Source: Anagrus nilaparvatae
Lineage: Eukaryota; Arthropoda; Insecta; Hymenoptera; Mymaridae
DNA length: 64,000 nt
Reading direction: 5' to 3'
Assembly: GCA_022575985.1 (NCBI GenBank)
Contig: JAKSXM010000014.1
Location: 20,956,001-21,020,000, forward strand
The position numbers were made by a program, and so were the translations under genes. Shown here piece after piece: positions 37,254 through 48,654 of this stretch; the stretch's first letter is position 1, and every line of letters begins with the position of its first letter. The notes below the pieces were generated by a model. The model worked only from the letters and a program-made list of their open reading frames with translations, was not told where the DNA came from and did not search any database.

Positions 37254-38260
37254 TGACAAGGGAAGTTCAATACATTTGGAACACCGAATTACAGCAAATG
37301 GTTATGGATGAGTTTGTTATGTTGAAAAAACATGCCGACTACCCTCCGTTCCTTCCAATGGGCCTTCTGGGCCTAGAAACGCAGGGCTCAATGTTATAAA
37401 ATAGGATTTTTTGGTAATTTTCAAAGAAACGCCAAAACCTCGCAAGTTAACCAAAACTCTTCTAGATGGTCTCATTTTTTTGGTTTAAGTATCACCTTTC
37501 ATACGCCGTAAACCGCAATTTATTATCACTAATTCTCTCATCACTATAGCCAATTAACCAAACGGTCATTTTTAGCTAAAAATGACCAATTTTTAAAATG
37601 CTGCCAAATTTGTAATTTCTGACGAAAATGGGTTTTATAGGTCTGAAAAAATTTGTACAAGCTTCAAATTTCCAAAACTTCTTGACTTTACCTTTTGCAA
37701 TTATTTGTTAACCAGATATGATAATTTGAAGTCTTAGTCCCAATTTTACGATTTTTTAAAAAAGCTCATTTTTAATGCTAACTTTGAAGAGCCATTTCTT
37801 AAAAACGAATCAAGGAAATGAGACGAGCAAAAAATTTTTGGAAATTTGAAGCTTGTACAAATTTTTTCAGACCTATAAAACCCATTTTTGTCAGAAATTA
37901 CAAATTTGGCAGCATTTTAAAAATTGGTCATTTTTAGCTAAAAATGACCGTTTGGTTAATTGGCTATAGTGATGAGAGAATTAGTGATAATAAATTGCGG
38001 TTTACGGCGTATGAAAGGTGATACTTAAACCAAAAAAATGAGACCATCTAGAAGAGTTTTGGTTAACTTGCGAGGTTTTGGCGTTTCTTTGAAAATTACC
38101 AAAAAATCCTATTTTATAACATTGAGCCCTGCGTTTCTAGGCCCAGAAGGCCCATTGGAAGGAACGGAGGGTAGTCGGCATGTTTTTTCAACATAACAAA
38201 CTCATCCATAACCATTTGCTGTAATTCGGTGTTCCAAATGTATTGAACTCCCCTTGTGAG
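37254..38260. repeat. Foldback element, ~1.0 kb near-perfect palindrome (copy C)
   Basis: The left arm (37254 to ~37675) and right arm (~37845 to 38260) are almost exact reverse complements. They begin TGACAAGGGAAGTTCAATAC and end in its near complement CTCCCCTTGT. The ~170-bp centre is unique. No coding frame is present. Near identity of the arms points to recent origin or arm-to-arm gene conversion. This is the best-preserved member of the family. Confidence 0.85.
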
Positions 38261-38725
38261 CTAACATGTTTATTTGATATTTTGCCTCTGGCTAAATAGT
38301 GCGAAACTCGTCAGTACGTTAACTATTTTTTATTTTTGGGAATAATTTAAGAAATCAAATTTTCTAGATGACCTAAATTTTTATTTTTATCTTGTAGACT
38401 TTAAACATTCCAATTTATTGACTATCAAAATACAAATGTTCGAATATCGAAAGTTGAAAAACAAGATAATTATAAAAAACTTTGGGTCTATACCTTAAAA
38501 ATTTTATTTTTTGAGATAAAATTATAAAATTTTAATTGTTATTAGGAGTCATTCTGGATACCGTGTCATGGCCTTGCCAGGTCAGGTCTCCCGATCGGGC
38601 TGATTTTTTTACCACTTTTTTATGTAAACAAAATATGTTTCCTGTGAAATTTTCAGCCCTCTAGGCGCTCAGGAACCCGAGTTATACCCAAAAGAAGCTT
38701 TTAAGATTTCTACGGTTTTTTCAAA

Positions 38726-38758
<33 letters not shown>

Positions 38759-39866
38759 CTAATTTTTAAAATTGACTAGATGATTAAAAAAAATAGTGCC
38801 CAGACATAAAAAGTTGTAAAATTTCCCACTGAATCCGAATTTGAGGTCAGTTTTTTGAAATTTTGCTCCTGGACGGCTCAAACTGCTTTTTTCGGCTTAG
38901 AGCGGGAGATATTGAACTACCCAAATTCAACAACTTTTATAAGGCTCAAACCTGGATAAAATTGGTTTAAATACTATATACGTTGATGTGCTAAATGTCC
39001 CTGGGTGGTTATATGCCCTTTAAAAAGCGTCAGAAGCATAATGATGGCTTTTTTAAATCAAATTTTAACGTTAAAATCACATTTTTTATGCGCCTTATAG
39101 TCTTTTGTAATTATATTTGTACTCAAATGACTTTTTTATGCTTTTTATACATAAACTTGATATTTTTCAAAGATTTTCAGTCCATTAATTCACGCGTCTC
39201 CAATAAAATGCGTAACTATGCGTATTTCATTAAAAAATTAAAATTTGAAAAAATTGACCCTCACAAAGTAACCAAAAAACTTCTGGTTGGTCTTATATTT
39301 TTGATAGGCTAAATTCCTTGATTATTGGAAACACGAAGGGACAACTGAAACTCACTTTTCGTATGGTTTCATTATTTTTTTTTTTTAAATTTAATTCTTT
39401 AAAATTTAACATCATTAACTTTTTTTTTTATAATTACGTTAAATTTTTCTGAAGGTCGGGACAAGCGTGGAAAACTTGCTAACCGCTTCTTGATTAATTG
39501 TTTAGTTTTTATTTTTAATCAAAAATTATTTAATAATTAATCAATTAAAGGGCAAATTTAGCGTAACACTAACAAAAATACAGTTCACTATTGTTTTAAA
39601 AACCAACGAATTTAAGTCAATATTATACACAGTAACAAATTTATTTAAATAAATAAATAAAATAAAATAGTAAAAAAATCAACATTCGTGAATATAATTA
39701 AATTAAATATAAAAGAACAATATAAAATTAATTTGAAGTTAGTCAGCAATAGCAAATATGATTGCTGCAAAAATAAATGTTAGGAATATGGTGTATACTA
39801 AGCATTTACGAAATATTTGAGCTTAACGTAAGAAGATTTGTAAAACCAAATATCTTTCACAATTTT
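38261..39866. other. Non-coding; probable decayed foldback arm at 38545-38930
   Basis: GGTCAGGTCTCCCGATCGGG, CTGTGAAATTTTCAGCCCTC and CAGGAACCCGAGTTATAC have the same style and order as the arm of the 46-kb foldback (GGTCGTCTGATTGGGCTGTA, CTAGCCGTCTCTGTG), so a distant relative is possible. A ~31-base T run lies at 38728-38758. The 105-codon frame at 38995-39312 is not protein-like. Confidence 0.35.
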
Positions 39867-40375
39867 TAACATGGAATATGTTTATAGGCAGGGAAGGAGT
39901 ATTTCAAGCATGTCATTTTTCGGTAAAGGGGTCAAATGTGCTATATAGGGGAGAGTCAAATGTGCCGTATTTAGGAAGGAGGTCAAATGGACTTAAAATA
40001 ATTTCAGGGCTTAAAATAATTTGAGTTAAGGGACCTAGAGTAATTTCGATAACGCAAAGTCTATTTACCCAGAAATTTTTCACTTTGCACTAAATATTAA
40101 ATTATTTCGAAAACTAACAATTTTTTTAATTATAAGATTTAAATACAATTTTAAAAAAATTTAAGTTAACTCCGAGTAAAATTTTTGAAGAAAAATGTAT
40201 CCAAAATTTCTGGGTAAATAGACGCAGCCTTTCGATAAAGGGGTATAGAATAAGGATTTTAAAAGCTTAAAATTATTATTTTTTTTTAACTTTAAAGACT
40301 TCAATATTCAAAACACAAATTTATACATAAATTCCATGTTCGTTGGTTGTAAGTTCATAAACCAGTTATTTAACT
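39867..40375. repeat. CATGGAACATGTTTA-family repeat, copy 4 (reverse)
   Basis: AACATGGAATATGTTTATAG, AAGGGGTCAAATGTGC, GGTCAAATGGACTTAAAATA and AATAATTTGAGTTAAGGGAC, ending TTCCATGTTCGTTGGTTGTA and CATAAACCAGTTA. Longer than other copies because of a diverged middle. Confidence 0.65.
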
Positions 40376-40429
40376 TATTTCTTTATATAATTTAGAAAAT
40401 TGACTTTCTTTAAAAATCTTGAAATTGAG

Positions 40430-40680
40430 ATTTTGACTTCAAATTATATCTTGCAAACAAGTAATTGAAAAGGGGTAAGTAAAGAATTTTTAATAACTTA
40501 AAGGTTGCAGAGAAGAGACCTATAAAACCCATTTTCGTAAAAAATTTTAAAATAGGTCATTTTGGGCCAAAAATAACCATTTGCTTAATTGGCTATAGTA
40601 ATGAGAGAATTGGTGATAAGAAATTGCATTTAACGAGGATTGAAAAATGACACATTTTTGACAAATGTTTTTATTAATTC
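40430..40680. repeat. Foldback element, half copy D (right arm)
   Basis: Blocks matching the right arm of the 37-kb foldback: AGACCTATAAAACCCATTTT, AAATAGGTCATTTTGG, TTAATTGGCTATAGTAATGA, AGAGAATTGGTGATAA. No complementary left arm nearby. Confidence 0.65.
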
Positions 40681-41073
40681 ACGAGATTGCAGCATTGTAT
40701 TAAATAGTATCAAAAACTCATATTAAACATTTATTTATTTATCAGTATGTACTTATAATTATTCATAATTATATTCACCAAAAAAAATTTTGATTTACTA
40801 GTGCTTCCCAGTAATATTATGGGATGTACTAGTATTAGTCAATGTCTAATCAATGTCAAGCTAGTCGCTTTACGCAGTTTATTTAATTTATTTAAAATAA
40901 AATACTTGATAAATCATTTGTAAATAAGTAAAATTTGTATATATAATGAAAAAAAAAATATTTTTAATGTTATTACATATCTGTAGGACTGTTGATACAC
41001 GCATAATGCTAACGCAACGAACACATATAGGGTTTTAGGGAGATTCCTCAGGAAAGAGTTAATATTCGAGTTG
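40681..41073. other. Non-coding AT-rich DNA
   Basis: Nothing recognised before the PLE terminus. Confidence 0.4.
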
Positions 41074-41196
41074 TAAAATTATGTAAAATATTGTAAAAAA
41101 ATTTTAACTTTGATAATGAAGACTGAAAATTTTCGAAACTTGGGCAATTTATTGCAAAAAATTGTTAGCTCAAAAATCAAGTATTTTCATTTAATA
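41074..41196 (+). mobile_element. Penelope-like element 3'-terminal fragment
   Basis: This segment is a second copy of the PLE terminus at 59103-59225 in opposite orientation. Both share a GTAAAATATTGTAA stretch, TTGATAATGAAGACTGA, then TTCGAAAC, a GGGCAATTTATTG stretch, TTGTTAGCTCA and an A/T-rich end around TTTAATA. In this copy the stem is partly lost (GAAGAC opposite ATTTTC). No RT sequence is attached, so it is a short 5'-truncated or solo terminus. Confidence 0.7.
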
Positions 41197-42188
41197 ATAA
41201 TATAAAGATTTTAAATAAATACAATATAGCTGATTACTTTATTAATTTTATCTTGGAACTCTAATCCTGCAAAAGAAAATTTTTTTTGTTATTCATTATA
41301 TTAATAAAAATATTTTTTTCTAAATAACTTTACAACTTTCTAGCAAACTATTCGCATAAATTAATAATTTTAAATTAAATCATGTGAAATTCTAAAAATA
41401 TTCAACCTTGTTTATTCTTTGTAAATTAAGTACACATAAAATATATTGAAGCTTTAAAAAATATTTTTTTTCAATTAGAAGGATTTAAATATAAAATAGT
41501 AGAATATCACTATTTGGTTTTTTTACGTATATCATAATTTTAAAAATAAAATAACTTTGTACAATGAATAATAATTAGTTCAATGATATATAAATTTTAT
41601 TATTATACACATAAAACGCCACGCTGCACACATTAATTCCATGTTCTTAATACTTTTTGATCCTTTTATAACCGTTTTTATAATTAAAACTCATCGAAAC
41701 TGAAAATTATTCTCTTTCTTTTTTTTTATTTTATAAATTTTTTTATTTCACTTTTTCACAAATGTTTATACAAATAAGCACTCGAAAGGAAATGCAAATT
41801 TTTCAATCTACTCTCAATTTAATTAAATCGAAAGCAAAAGTTTTCTTGAAAGCAACTCTCTTTTCGTTTGTTTGCATAACATTCATGGATATACACATAT
41901 ATATCTACATTTATAATGCTTTAAATAAATTGACGCATAAAAATAATTAAAGTAAATATTAAATTTTTTAGACAAAAAGTTATTTTTTAAAAGATAATAT
42001 ATTATTTCATTATATAAAACCAAGTGTAATAAAATAAAATAAGCAAAATAAAACTTTTTTTCTGACTGAAATTTATATATGGATAAAAGTATGAATTTTT
42101 TGATATATATTTTTTTAATTTCATATTTTAATTAAAATTTTGCTACTGTCATATTTGAAATATTTATTTAACATCTTTTTTTGCACAG
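41197..42188. other. Non-coding AT-rich DNA upstream of the 42.2-kb splice-like site
   Basis: No exon seen. The open run 42119-42218 in the frame of the putative microexon has no ATG, so it does not by itself make a first exon. Confidence 0.4.
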
Positions 42189-42218
42189 TATTAAATTTTT
42201 GGCTATTGCTTGTTACAG
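42189..42218 (+). other. Candidate signal-peptide microexon or recursive splice site (ratchet point)
   Basis: A T-rich tract ending TTTTTTTGCACAG is followed by 30 nt and then by a perfect donor, CAG|GTAAGT. Read as an exon, the 30 nt are open in the frame xTA TTA AAT TTT TGG CTA TTG CTT GTT ACA G and give a hydrophobic LNFWLLLVT. It ends with one base (phase 1), the phase in which the exon at 60851 begins, so joining makes ...LVTG|ATTLANL, a plausible signal-peptide end. No in-frame ATG precedes it before a stop at 42116-42118, so a further upstream exon would be needed. Alternatively the GCTTGTTACAG just before GTAAGT is the 3' half of a zero-length recursive splice site. T-rich splice tracts read as hydrophobic residues by chance, so the peptide evidence is weak alone. 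Confidence 0.45.
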
Positions 42219-42612
42219 GTAAGTAAACAGTCTAACATTTGAAGGCAAAATCTGTAAATAATCCAGCCTATCCTCAAAAATCTTTAGACCCCAATTTTGA
42301 ATCTTTTCCCAAAAATTTTTATAAAAAATTTTAAACAATTCAGATAACAATCCATATACAATTATAAATGAAACACAGTAAAATGAGTTTTATTCAGCGA
42401 CAATTCTCTCTTACGAATATAGCCTCGGGCGTATTACTGCATAATAGTAGTATATATGCACCTAGTGGTATCTACATAGATGTTGTATGTTACAAATCTC
42501 ACAACTAATAGTACTGGGACTTTTGCCAAGTTGCGTTTATAAGGCAGCAATTAGCGCTATACTACTTTCTATTATATATATTTACATTTATATGTATAAT
42601 TGTATTTATATA
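42219..42612. other. Non-coding; complex block at 42395-42560
   Basis: Directly after the GTAAGT donor. 42395-42560 (TAGCCTCGGGCGTATTACTG, GGGACTTTTGCCAAGTTGCG) is low in repeats and may be a conserved intronic element. Confidence 0.35.
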
Positions 42613-43187
42613 TGTTGATTTCCAAAAAAAAACCGCTTCTATCTGAGGTCAATTTTAGTATAAATTAAAATTTAAGCTAAACCTACCCTACATTAATAAA
42701 AATTGACTAAAATTAGTAAAAATAAGTTGAAAATGTTTAGTAAACATATTGAATTGTTTAATTTTACCATTTATTAAAAAATTATAGAACTTTATGATAT
42801 TAAAAGGAGAAAAATAATGTTAACTTGAAATGATCGAATGCGCGGTCAAAATTAAACATTCTTTTACAGGATTTAAAAGCTATAAATATTTTAAAAAAAT
42901 TTGTTAAGGTCTTGGAAGTATAAGAAATGATAAATTATTGTCAAATTTTCACTGATTTATCCTTCCTAAAAGTTTTTCTTTTGAAAAGCTTACGCTAAAA
43001 TTGAATTAAATAATTTGGTTATTTACCGAAAAACGGGTGCCAATTTTATGCAGCTTGAAAAATTCCATGTTCGCTGATAAATTATCGTTTATTATAGTAT
43101 AAAGAACAAAAAAATTATATACCTTAAATTTTAATTTATACTCAAATTTACCTCAGATAAGAGCGATTTTTTTTGGAAATCGACATA
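42613..43187. repeat. Inverted-repeat element, ~575 bp
   Basis: Left end ATGTTGATTTCCAAAAAAAA then CCGCTTCTATCTGAGGTCAA; right end TTACCTCAGATAAGAGCGAT then TTTTTTTGGAAATCGACATA. Arms are ~64 bp with several mismatches. The interior is non-coding. Confidence 0.7.
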
Positions 43188-43509
43188 TATACTATACCTA
43201 CACATATATCTATTTAATTTACTAAACATAAAGCCACCTTTTGTGTTTTTCACTATGTCGATGCTTAATTAAGTTTGTTGTATTAATTTCAGAGAAAAAG
43301 ATGAGATGCGTATTTCCCTCACTGTTATTTTATCTTTCTTTATTCGGTTTTTAATGAATAATATACAGACGAGTGAGTCTTGCTGAAAATGAATCAATGC
43401 CTCTTACAAAAAGTTTATAGATTCAAAAGTAAATTTATTTTTAGGGAATAGGGTCACTCAGGTAGAATAATTACAGGGTTCGTATTTTCTTTTTAATTTT
43501 AAGAAAAAT

Positions 43510-43690
43510 TATTACGGAAAATGTTTATAGGGAGGGGTATTTAGTGATTCCCAATATGGATAGCTTTCTCGATTCAAATATGTCCGATTTAAATGGGTCA
43601 AATGAATGTTTTAAATTTAAGGACTAAGGATAAACCAGATTTTGGGTCACCTTTGGGACTTGAAATAATTTGGGATACAATATGTACTCA
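43510..43690. repeat. CATGGAACATGTTTA-family repeat, partial copy 5 (reverse)
   Basis: AAAATGTTTATAGGGAGGGG, then TAAATGGGTCAAATGAATG and GGGACTTGAAATAATTTGGG. Terminal blocks on the far side are missing. Confidence 0.5.
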
Positions 43691-44729
43691 AGATAATAAT
43701 TAGGAATTATAAAATCAACAGATCTGGTTACTAAACTCTGGACAGATCAATTTCTTATTTCGCACCATTTATAAGTAATATAGCCATTTAGTTGTAGCAA
43801 GTATGTTTCATTTTGACTCATCAAATTCATTTTGATAAAATAAATACATCAAGTATAAAAAATATAGCTAAACTGAAATATTATTTATTTAAAAATATTT
43901 GTTAAATTAATGTCAAATTTAATAAACGATTATTTATGAAGCGTAGAATTCTATTTTAGAAAAATTGTTATGCATAAATACATTTTAGTTGAATAAAATA
44001 TTTAAAATATATATTAACTTCAGAAATTTAAAAATTTTCATTTAGATTTCTTTTATAAAATGACATTTATTCATTTTCTTTAGAAAATAATAATCTCGTA
44101 TGCAAGAAATGTGTAATTATTATAATATTATCTCACATAAAATTCAAATGCACATATTTTATAGTAATAATAAGTTGAAAAAAATATGAGAAAAAATATT
44201 ATGTTTTGTGGAGTAACAAAGGTAGAAACTAAACTCATGTCACTCACAGATAATAGTTGGTGGTTTACGCCAAAATTCCAACTTATACGCTCCTTTTGAC
44301 AATTCTTGTTTTTGACATTCTCTCTGTATCCGATATCTTTTGCATGATATTTTGTAATAATGTATATGGTATAAAGTACATTCATTCGTTTTATGTCAGA
44401 TTAGTAACATTCTTTTTGTTTTTGTAAAAGTATTAAAGAACGGGCTACTAAATTTGGTTTTACTGAGCTATTTACCTATTTTTTACTCAGCTCCTTGCTT
44501 AAATTGTCTTACTTTCACTTACTACTAATACCAACAAGAAGCTTATATAAAATACATAATATATATACCTCATAAACTTGAAATACAATACTTACTGTTT
44601 AGTGATTTCAAATGTGAAGCGGTAAAAAGATCTGGTTTTGGCGAACCGATTTTCTTTCGCATAAACTACGACAAATGGCATAAATATCTTAAAAGAATAA
44701 AATAAAATAATTTTTTTTCTCTTCAGGTT

Positions 44730-45000
44730 TTAACATAGAAAATGTTTATAGGCAGTGGAGGGTACTTAAAGCGTGTATTTATGGGGGGCAGGTCAAATGT
44801 GCCATATTGGGGAGGATCAAATGGACTTAGAATAATTTCGAATTAGGTTTCGATACGAATATTTTTGATTTAGGGACTTATTGTTAGAATAACCCGGGTT
44901 TAGAAACTTAGAATATTTTGAGTTAAGGGCCTTAGAATAATTCGGGGTTAGAGACTTAGAATAATTTGAGCTTAGGGACTTAGAATAATGTCGATTTTGC
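44730..45000. repeat. CATGGAACATGTTTA-family repeat, copy 6 (reverse), with clear 24-bp tandem units
   Basis: AACATAGAAAATGTTTATAG, GGGCAGGTCAAATGTGCC, GATCAAATGGACTTAG, then about seven units of GACTTAGAATAATTTGAGYT plus TAGG (24 bp). Translated on the minus strand these give a repeated NYSKSLTP-like octapeptide, which is a repeat artefact. Confidence 0.75.
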
Positions 45001-46285
45001 TGCCAGCTCCGCCAGCCGATTTCCACATTGGCGAAATTCTAACTGTAGCAAACACAAATTTTTTGCTTGTTTAGGATACATGTGCAGCAGTAAGATGCAA
45101 AAAAAAAATTTGTTGAAAAAAGAGAAAAAAATTTTTTTTTAATTAATTTTTTGTTTTAAATCATTTGCAATCGTTTTTGCAGGTTCGCTAAATAAAAGCG
45201 GAATTTCAGTAGCCACAAGTGGAATTTTTCTAACCGAAACCGGAATATTTTCGGTTACGGCAAACGGATTTTTTTCACTGTAAAATCTGCTTAGATACCG
45301 TAATTTTTTTCAGATTCACGACGGTTAAACTTCATTAAAATAAAAATTTGAGTATCTTTATGCATTAGTCTCTATAGTGGCTTCTCAAAGGGTTGTTTGC
45401 TTATCCGAAAGATCGGGTTTTTTTTGAAAAAGTGTTACAGATACAGCGTGAATCAAAAATTTTTAGCTAATTTTTAAAAACCTATTTTTTTTACTCGATG
45501 TTTTGGATAACCACATACCCCTAGTTTATACTACAAGTGAATTTTACAGATTTTATACTCACAATCTTAGAATAATTTCACAAGAATACAAAATTAGAAT
45601 AATACACATTAGCAAAAAGATAAAATTGCTTTTATGCGTACTAATTAATATCGTAGGGTTAATTTACAAACATAAAAATCTACACACCAACTTTGCTTAT
45701 TTATATAAAATTTTAAAATATCAAAAATTTGCGTATATAAAATTTTTATTTGCTTTGATGTAAATCAGAATCATTTATCTTAAAAAATTTATGTACTTTG
45801 TTTAAAATTTCAAGTTCAGTACTTACTATGCACTCATTAGTAATTATTTAATTTACTTTAATTCCCGTAGAACTACTATGAGGAAGAAAATCTATAAAGA
45901 AGAATTAAAAATTTAATTCTTTTCTATGAAACCATCATTTAAATAAAATTTATGGTTATTAAAAAAGTATTTTCGTAAATACGAAAGTACTTTTACGAAA
46001 GTAAATAGAAAACTCACGTTATATATTCAACTTTCCATTAGTGTCATTCAAGCATAAATCCATGTATGACCTGAAAAATCCATTATTCTCTTTTTTGACA
46101 ATGCTGAAATTTGAATCTATTCATTTTTTCACTTATTATTATTGTTTTGTATAAATTAAAAATATATTTATATAATTTTATATTAATTATCATTACACAA
46201 TAAAACTGTTATGTAAGTAATATACTTACTTATTTTTCTTTTATTTACAATTTAATAATTTATTAAATTTTTAGTTAAAATAATA

Positions 46286-48485
46286 GACTGATTCCATGTG
46301 AAACGTACGTTGACCTCCAGATGGGGTCGTCTGATTGGGCTGTAACTTTGCACAGGTGATTATATATATAAAATGTCCTCACTCCTCAAATTTTACGTGT
46401 TAAAATCATTTCTAGCCGTCTCTGTGAATTTTTGAAAATTGGGACCGATTTTAAAGCTCTCAGCCACCAACTTTTGCTTCATTATATAAAAGCATGAAGA
46501 AATGTTAAAAATACTATCCGAAAAATGGTTTCGATCGAAAATTTTCCTGGCTATCCGAATTTTTAAACCGTTTTTAAATTTTCACGTGGAAACCCGGAAA
46601 ATTGGAAAATGTGAGCCGTACCGGCTGCAGCTCATAACTCAAAACCCGTCACTTCAAATAACTTCAAACTGGGAGTGAAGACAGGGTATTCCATATACTT
46701 TCACCTGGTATTAATATGGGTATGGGTATTTTCACATACGGAAAAGTTATAACGATAATTAGTGAAATTTTCCGATTTTGAAAATGCAAATTTAGCGAAA
46801 AAAGCTATATTTATGTGCAAGTTTAGGCAGAACCGATTTTATATGCAAAATTTATCATAAAATAAATTTTTTTTTAATGCCTTTAAACCTTTTCTATTGA
46901 TATATATAGTCAATTCTACGAAATTAGACTTTTTATAAGAAACTATTCAAGTAATTATTAGTGAAAATGACCTAATAGGAAAACGAATGTCTGGAATTTT
47001 GAAAAATCAAATTTGGCTGGATTAAGTATGTTAAAATATGACACCTTACCAATTTTTATGGTTCTGGAGTAAAAACTTTTGAAATATCAGCTGTTTTTTT
47101 AATTAAAAATATTTTCAAATTTTTAAAGTAAATTTGAATAAATTTTGTATTTTAATTTTTTTACACTCTGAACAGAGCTCAAAAACTATTTTCAATCATA
47201 GGAAATAGCTGAATCTTCTTACTGCGAGTAATTTCGGCTGTCAGTTTTTGGAAAAACATCGAGAAAGCTGAATAAAACTTAAATTCTAAAGAAATTGTTT
47301 TTTTTTTTTAATGTGGATTTTTCAACAAAAAAAACACAAATAATGGAAAACCGGAAATTTCTGTTTTTTTTTTCAAAAAAAAAAAACACAAATAATGGAA
47401 TATCTGAAATTTCTGTCCAAAATAATGGAAAATCTGAAATTTCTGTCAAAAATAATGGAAAATCTGCGATTTCTGTTTTTTTTTTCAAAAAAAAAAAACA
47501 CAAATAATGGAAAATTTGAGATTCCTGTTTTTTTTTTTCAAAAAAAAAAAACACAACTAATGGAAAATTTGAGATTTCTGTTTTTTTTTTCAAAAAAAAA
47601 AAACACAACTGATGGAAAATCTGAAATTTCTGTCAAAAATAATGGAAAACCGGAGATTTCTGTTTTTTTTTTCAAAAAAAAAAAACACAAATAATGGAAA
47701 ATTTGAGATTTCTGTTTTTTTTTTCAAAAAAAAAAACACAACTAATGGAAAATCTGAAATTTGTGTTTTTTTTTTCAAAAAAAAAAACACAAATAATGGA
47801 AAATCTGAGATTTCTGTTTTTTTTTTCAAAAAGAAAAACACAACAAATGGAAAATCTGAAATTATATATCAATAGAAAAGGTTTAAAGGGATTAAAAAAA
47901 AATTTATTTTATGATAAATTTTACATATGAAATCGGTTCTGCCTAAATTTGCATATAAATATAGCTTTTTTCGCTAAATTTGCATTTTCAAAATCGGAAA
48001 ATTTAACTAATTATCGTTATAACTTTTCCGTATGTGAAAATACCCATATCCATATTAATACCAGGTGAAAGTATATGGAATACCCTGTCTCTACTCCCAG
48101 TTTGAAGTTATTTGAAGTGACGGGTTTTGAGTTATGAGCTACAGCCGGTACGGCTCACATTTTCCAATTTTCCGGGTTTCCACGTAAAAATTTTAAAAAA
48201 CGGTTTAAAAATTCGGATAGCCAGGGAAATTTTCGATCGAAACCATTTTTCTAATAGTATTTTTAATATTTCTTCATGCATTTATATAATGAAGCAAAAG
48301 TTGGTGGCAGAGAGCTTTAAAATCGGTACCAATTTTCAAAAATTCACAGAGACGGCTAGAAATGATTTTAAGACGTAAAATTTGGGGAGTGAGGACATTT
48401 TATATATATAATCACCTGTGCAAAGTTACAGCCCAATCGGAAGACCCCATCTGGAGGTCAACGTACGTTTCACATGGAATCAGCC
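46286..48485. repeat. Large foldback element (2.2 kb) with minisatellite in the loop
   Basis: Arms of ~620 bp (46286-46912 and 47860-48485) are near-perfect reverse complements. They start GACTGATTCCATGTGAAACG and end in CGTTTCACATGGAATCAGCC. Both ends are flanked by AATA (46282-46285, 48486-48489), a possible 4-bp target duplication. Inside the loop, 46913-47289 is unique and 47338-47866 is a tandem array (separate entry). No protein is encoded; the open frames seen in the array are repeat-derived. Confidence 0.85.
47338..47866. repeat. Minisatellite of ~12 units, most containing a T10-C-A12 mini-hairpin
   Basis: The core ATGGAAAATCTGAAATTTCTG (variants AACCGG, TTTGAG) recurs at about 47342, 47394, 47426, 47455, 47508, 47558, 47609, 47642, 47695, 47742, 47796 and 47846. 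Most cores are followed by a run of about ten T, one C and about twelve A, then ACACA, giving ~52-bp units. Three copies lack the hairpin and are ~29-33 bp. Because the spacer is self-complementary, every frame on both strands stays open, which explains the apparent small proteins here. Confidence 0.9.
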
Positions 48486-48654
48486 AATATATATATACTT
48501 AATAATTTATGTTTAAGATTTTTTTCAGCAATTAATTTTTTTTTTTAAGATTCGTCTAATAGTTGAGAAGCCGAATACGTTAGACGTATGCACTTTTTTT
48601 TCTAATTTTTGTGCAAGGCCACTCATATGTGATAAGTAAATATTTCGATACGCT

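Larger units (their letters stand above)
43188..46285. other. Non-coding between repeats
   Basis: Besides family copies at 43.5 and 44.7 kb, 43280-43390 has an acceptor-like TTAATTTCAG followed by ATGAGATGCGTATTTCCCTC, which opens short hydrophobic frames but has no good donor. 45030-46285 holds nothing recognised. Confidence 0.35.

Noticed and set aside
42119..42218. A first coding exon running into the 42.2-kb donor
   Set aside because: The frame is open but contains no ATG before an upstream stop.
44817..45026. 69-codon frame with repeated NYSKSLTP
   Set aside because: It is the 24-bp internal repeat of a dispersed element read in frame.
47338..47866. Regularly spaced repeats, considered as a CRISPR-like array
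   Set aside because: Spacers are identical T/A hairpins, not unique sequences, and the genome is eukaryotic.
47279..47930. Several overlapping small frames on both strands with FFFSKKKN-like repeats
   Set aside because: They are translations of the minisatellite with T/A runs; the self-complementary spacer keeps many frames open.
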